NCBI GenBank assembly: GCA_016297165.1 | Contig: JAEDHF010000107.1 | Coordinates: 1-6,202, forward strand | DNA length: 6,202 nt | Direction of reading: 5' to 3' | Source of the DNA: Oscillospiraceae bacterium | Lineage (GTDB): Bacteria > Bacillota > Clostridia > Oscillospirales > Ruminococcaceae | Shown here: in pieces, positions 5,266 through 6,202 of the stretch | How the letters are laid out: every line of letters starts with the position of its first letter | Position numbering within the stretch: position 1 is the first letter of the stretch | Notes under the pieces: generated by a model | The model's input: only the letters and a program-made list of their open reading frames with translations | Databases searched by the model: none | Told to the model about the DNA's origin: nothing | Position numbers and translations under genes: made by a program

Positions 5266-5712
5266 TCAGCTATATATCTGCGACTTATTCATTGTGGTAA
5301 AAAGCAGGCTTCCCTTAGCCTTAACGGTATCTTCTACCTTTACTACCGCCGAAAACTCATAGAGTCCCGAGGAAGCCATCACCTTATTAACCTCAATTCT
5401 TAAGGTATCGCCGGGGATAACGGGCTTTAAGAACTTGAAATCCTTTATTTTAAGAAGGACATAGATTTTATCGGGGTCCTCTTCATTATCGGGAGTTATT
5501 ACAAGGGAACAAAGCTGCGCCGCCGCCTCGGTAATAAGTACGCCTGGCATTATGGGAATTTCGGGGAAATGCCCCGTAAAATAGGGCTCGTTCACCGAAA
5601 CGTTCTTTATTCCTACGGCACTTTCGTCAGGAGTAAGCTCAAGCACCCGTTCAATCATCTGAAAAGGGGGACGCTGCTTGATACGCTTATTTATTTCGAG
5701 AAGATTCATCAT
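5266..5712 (-). CDS. fabZ: 3-hydroxyacyl-ACP dehydratase FabZ
   Basis: This 148-aa cytoplasmic hot-dog-fold enzyme dehydrates 3-hydroxyacyl-ACP to trans-2-enoyl-ACP in type II fatty acid synthesis. The signature GHFPEIPIMPGVLITEAAAQ (47-66) contains catalytic His48 and Glu62, 14 residues apart as in E. coli FabZ. RPPFQMIERV (14-23) is the usual N-terminal motif, and LKPVIPGDTL (95-104) matches the substrate-tunnel strand. The length fits the family (about 140-155 aa). The ATG at 5712 is preferred over the longer reading frame opening at 5775. It overlaps the fabG stop as ATGA and has GGAGG 9 nt upstream (5722-5726); a second ATG follows immediately at 5709. The overlap implies translational coupling to fabG. 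Phe49-Pro50-Glu51 and ITEAAAQ differ slightly from the commonest FabZ wording, so a role in a specialised acyl pathway remains open. Confidence 0.93.
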   Translation of the reverse strand: MMNLLEINKRIKQRPPFQMIERVLELTPDESAVGIKNVSVNEPYFTGHFPEIPIMPGVLITEAAAQLCSLVITPDNEEDPDKIYVLLKIKDFKFLKPVIPGDTLRIEVNKVMASSGLYEFSAVVKVEDTVKAKGSLLFTTMNKSQIYS

Positions 5713-6202
5713 AAGCTTAAGCCTCCATCCATAACGATAACCTGTCCTGTCATATAGCGGAAGCTGTCGCCGCAAAGGTCACAGACTGCATTCGCAATAT
5801 CGGAAACCTTTCCGAAGCCCTTCATAGGGATATTCTTAAGATATTCCTCTTTCTTCTCCTCGGGAACGGAGTTAATCATATCTGTTTCAATAAAGCCGGG
5901 AGCGATTGCATTAACTCTGATACCGTAGGGAGCCAGCTCCTTAGCGAGAGTAGCGGTCATAGAGTTGACTGCGCCCTTTGTAGCGCTGTAAACGCTCTGA
6001 CCGGGCAGAGCCATAACCGAGCTCACGGAGGAAACGTTTATGATAACGCCCTCTCTTTTCTTCATCATTTTAAGCGCCGCCTGCTGTGCACAATGGAAAT
6101 AACCCTTTATATTTACATCAAGACTTCTCGAAAGGGATTCTTCCGTAAGCATAAGAAGAAATGCGTCGTCAACGATTCCTGCATTATTTACGAGAACATC
6201 AA
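5709..6202 (-). CDS. fabG: 3-oxoacyl-ACP reductase FabG (SDR), partial, N-terminus outside window
   Basis: The 163 visible residues form the C-terminal two thirds of a short-chain dehydrogenase/reductase that reduces 3-ketoacyl-ACP with NADPH. Reading continues past the internal ATG at 6152 to the window edge, where DVLVNNAGIV carries the SDR NNAG motif. The catalytic set is present: Asn in DVNIKG (visible residue 30), Ser58 in NVSSVSS, and Tyr71 and Lys75 in YSATKG. The family motif PGFIETDM lies at 101-108, and the C-terminus MTGQVIVMDGGLSL is typical of FabG. About 85 residues, including the TGxxxGIG cofactor loop, should lie beyond 6202. The stop TGA overlaps the fabZ start by 4 nt. FabG is the best call, but other acyl or acetoacetyl-CoA reductases of the SDR family are close in sequence. 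Confidence 0.9.
   Translation of the reverse strand, partial: DVLVNNAGIVDDAFLLMLTEESLSRSLDVNIKGYFHCAQQAALKMMKKREGVIINVSSVSSVMALPGQSVYSATKGAVNSMTATLAKELAPYGIRVNAIAPGFIETDMINSVPEEKKEEYLKNIPMKGFGKVSDIANAVCDLCGDSFRYMTGQVIVMDGGLSL

Noticed and set aside
5713..5775. Longer FabZ starting at 5775 (169 aa)
   Set aside because: The extra 21 residues overlap the fabG C-terminus, lack family similarity and have no fitting Shine-Dalgarno; the ATG at 5712 has GGAGG at 9 nt and the ATGA overlap.
6150..6152. ATG at 6152 as the true start of the reductase
   Set aside because: The frame stays open upstream to the window edge and encodes the conserved LVNNAGI motif, so the gene continues beyond 6202.

Overview
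The window looks like a chromosomal stretch from a Clostridia-type Firmicute, probably a gut or rumen Ruminococcaceae-like bacterium. I infer this from the purine-rich Shine-Dalgarno sequences before nearly every gene, the AT-rich sigma-A style promoters, the pyrophosphate-type phosphofructokinase typical of anaerobes, and short Firmicute-style intrinsic terminators. No rRNA, tRNA, CRISPR array or prophage gene is visible.

Layout, left to right. The 3' tail of a plus-strand gene (1-54) ends at a strong terminator (66-101). A 72-bp nested palindromic repeat (129-200) follows and runs into the stop codon of a minus-strand PPi-dependent 6-phosphofructokinase (199-1419). A 312-bp divergent intergenic region (1420-1731) holds a pfp promoter with an 18-bp palindrome over its predicted transcription start. 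It also holds a good plus-strand promoter (TTGAAA-17-TACAAT) and an upstream degenerate copy of that promoter with the same spacer sequence.

That promoter drives two plus-strand genes I cannot name. The first is a 322-aa protein with five membrane segments and a very acidic tail (1732-2700). The second is a 761-aa soluble protein with a four-cysteine zinc-knuckle and a long disordered, Pro/Gln-rich, acidic C-terminal half (2899-5184). A 170-bp MITE-like element (2712-2881) sits between them. Its 31-bp terminal inverted repeats pair completely in RNA once G-U pairs are allowed. Removing it would leave the two genes about 32 nt apart, so they were probably a tight operon before the insertion. 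A bidirectional terminator (5188-5220) closes the unit.

The right end carries convergent minus-strand fatty-acid-type genes: fabZ (5266-5712) and the 3' part of fabG (5709-6202, cut by the window edge). They are joined by a 4-nt ATGA overlap. The two enzymes would act in sequence, reducing 3-ketoacyl-ACP and then dehydrating 3-hydroxyacyl-ACP. Whether this is the housekeeping fab locus or a secondary lipid or polyketide cluster depends on genes beyond 6202.

The most interesting material is the uncharacterised membrane/zinc-knuckle gene pair, the MITE separating them, and the regulatory architecture between pfp and that pair.
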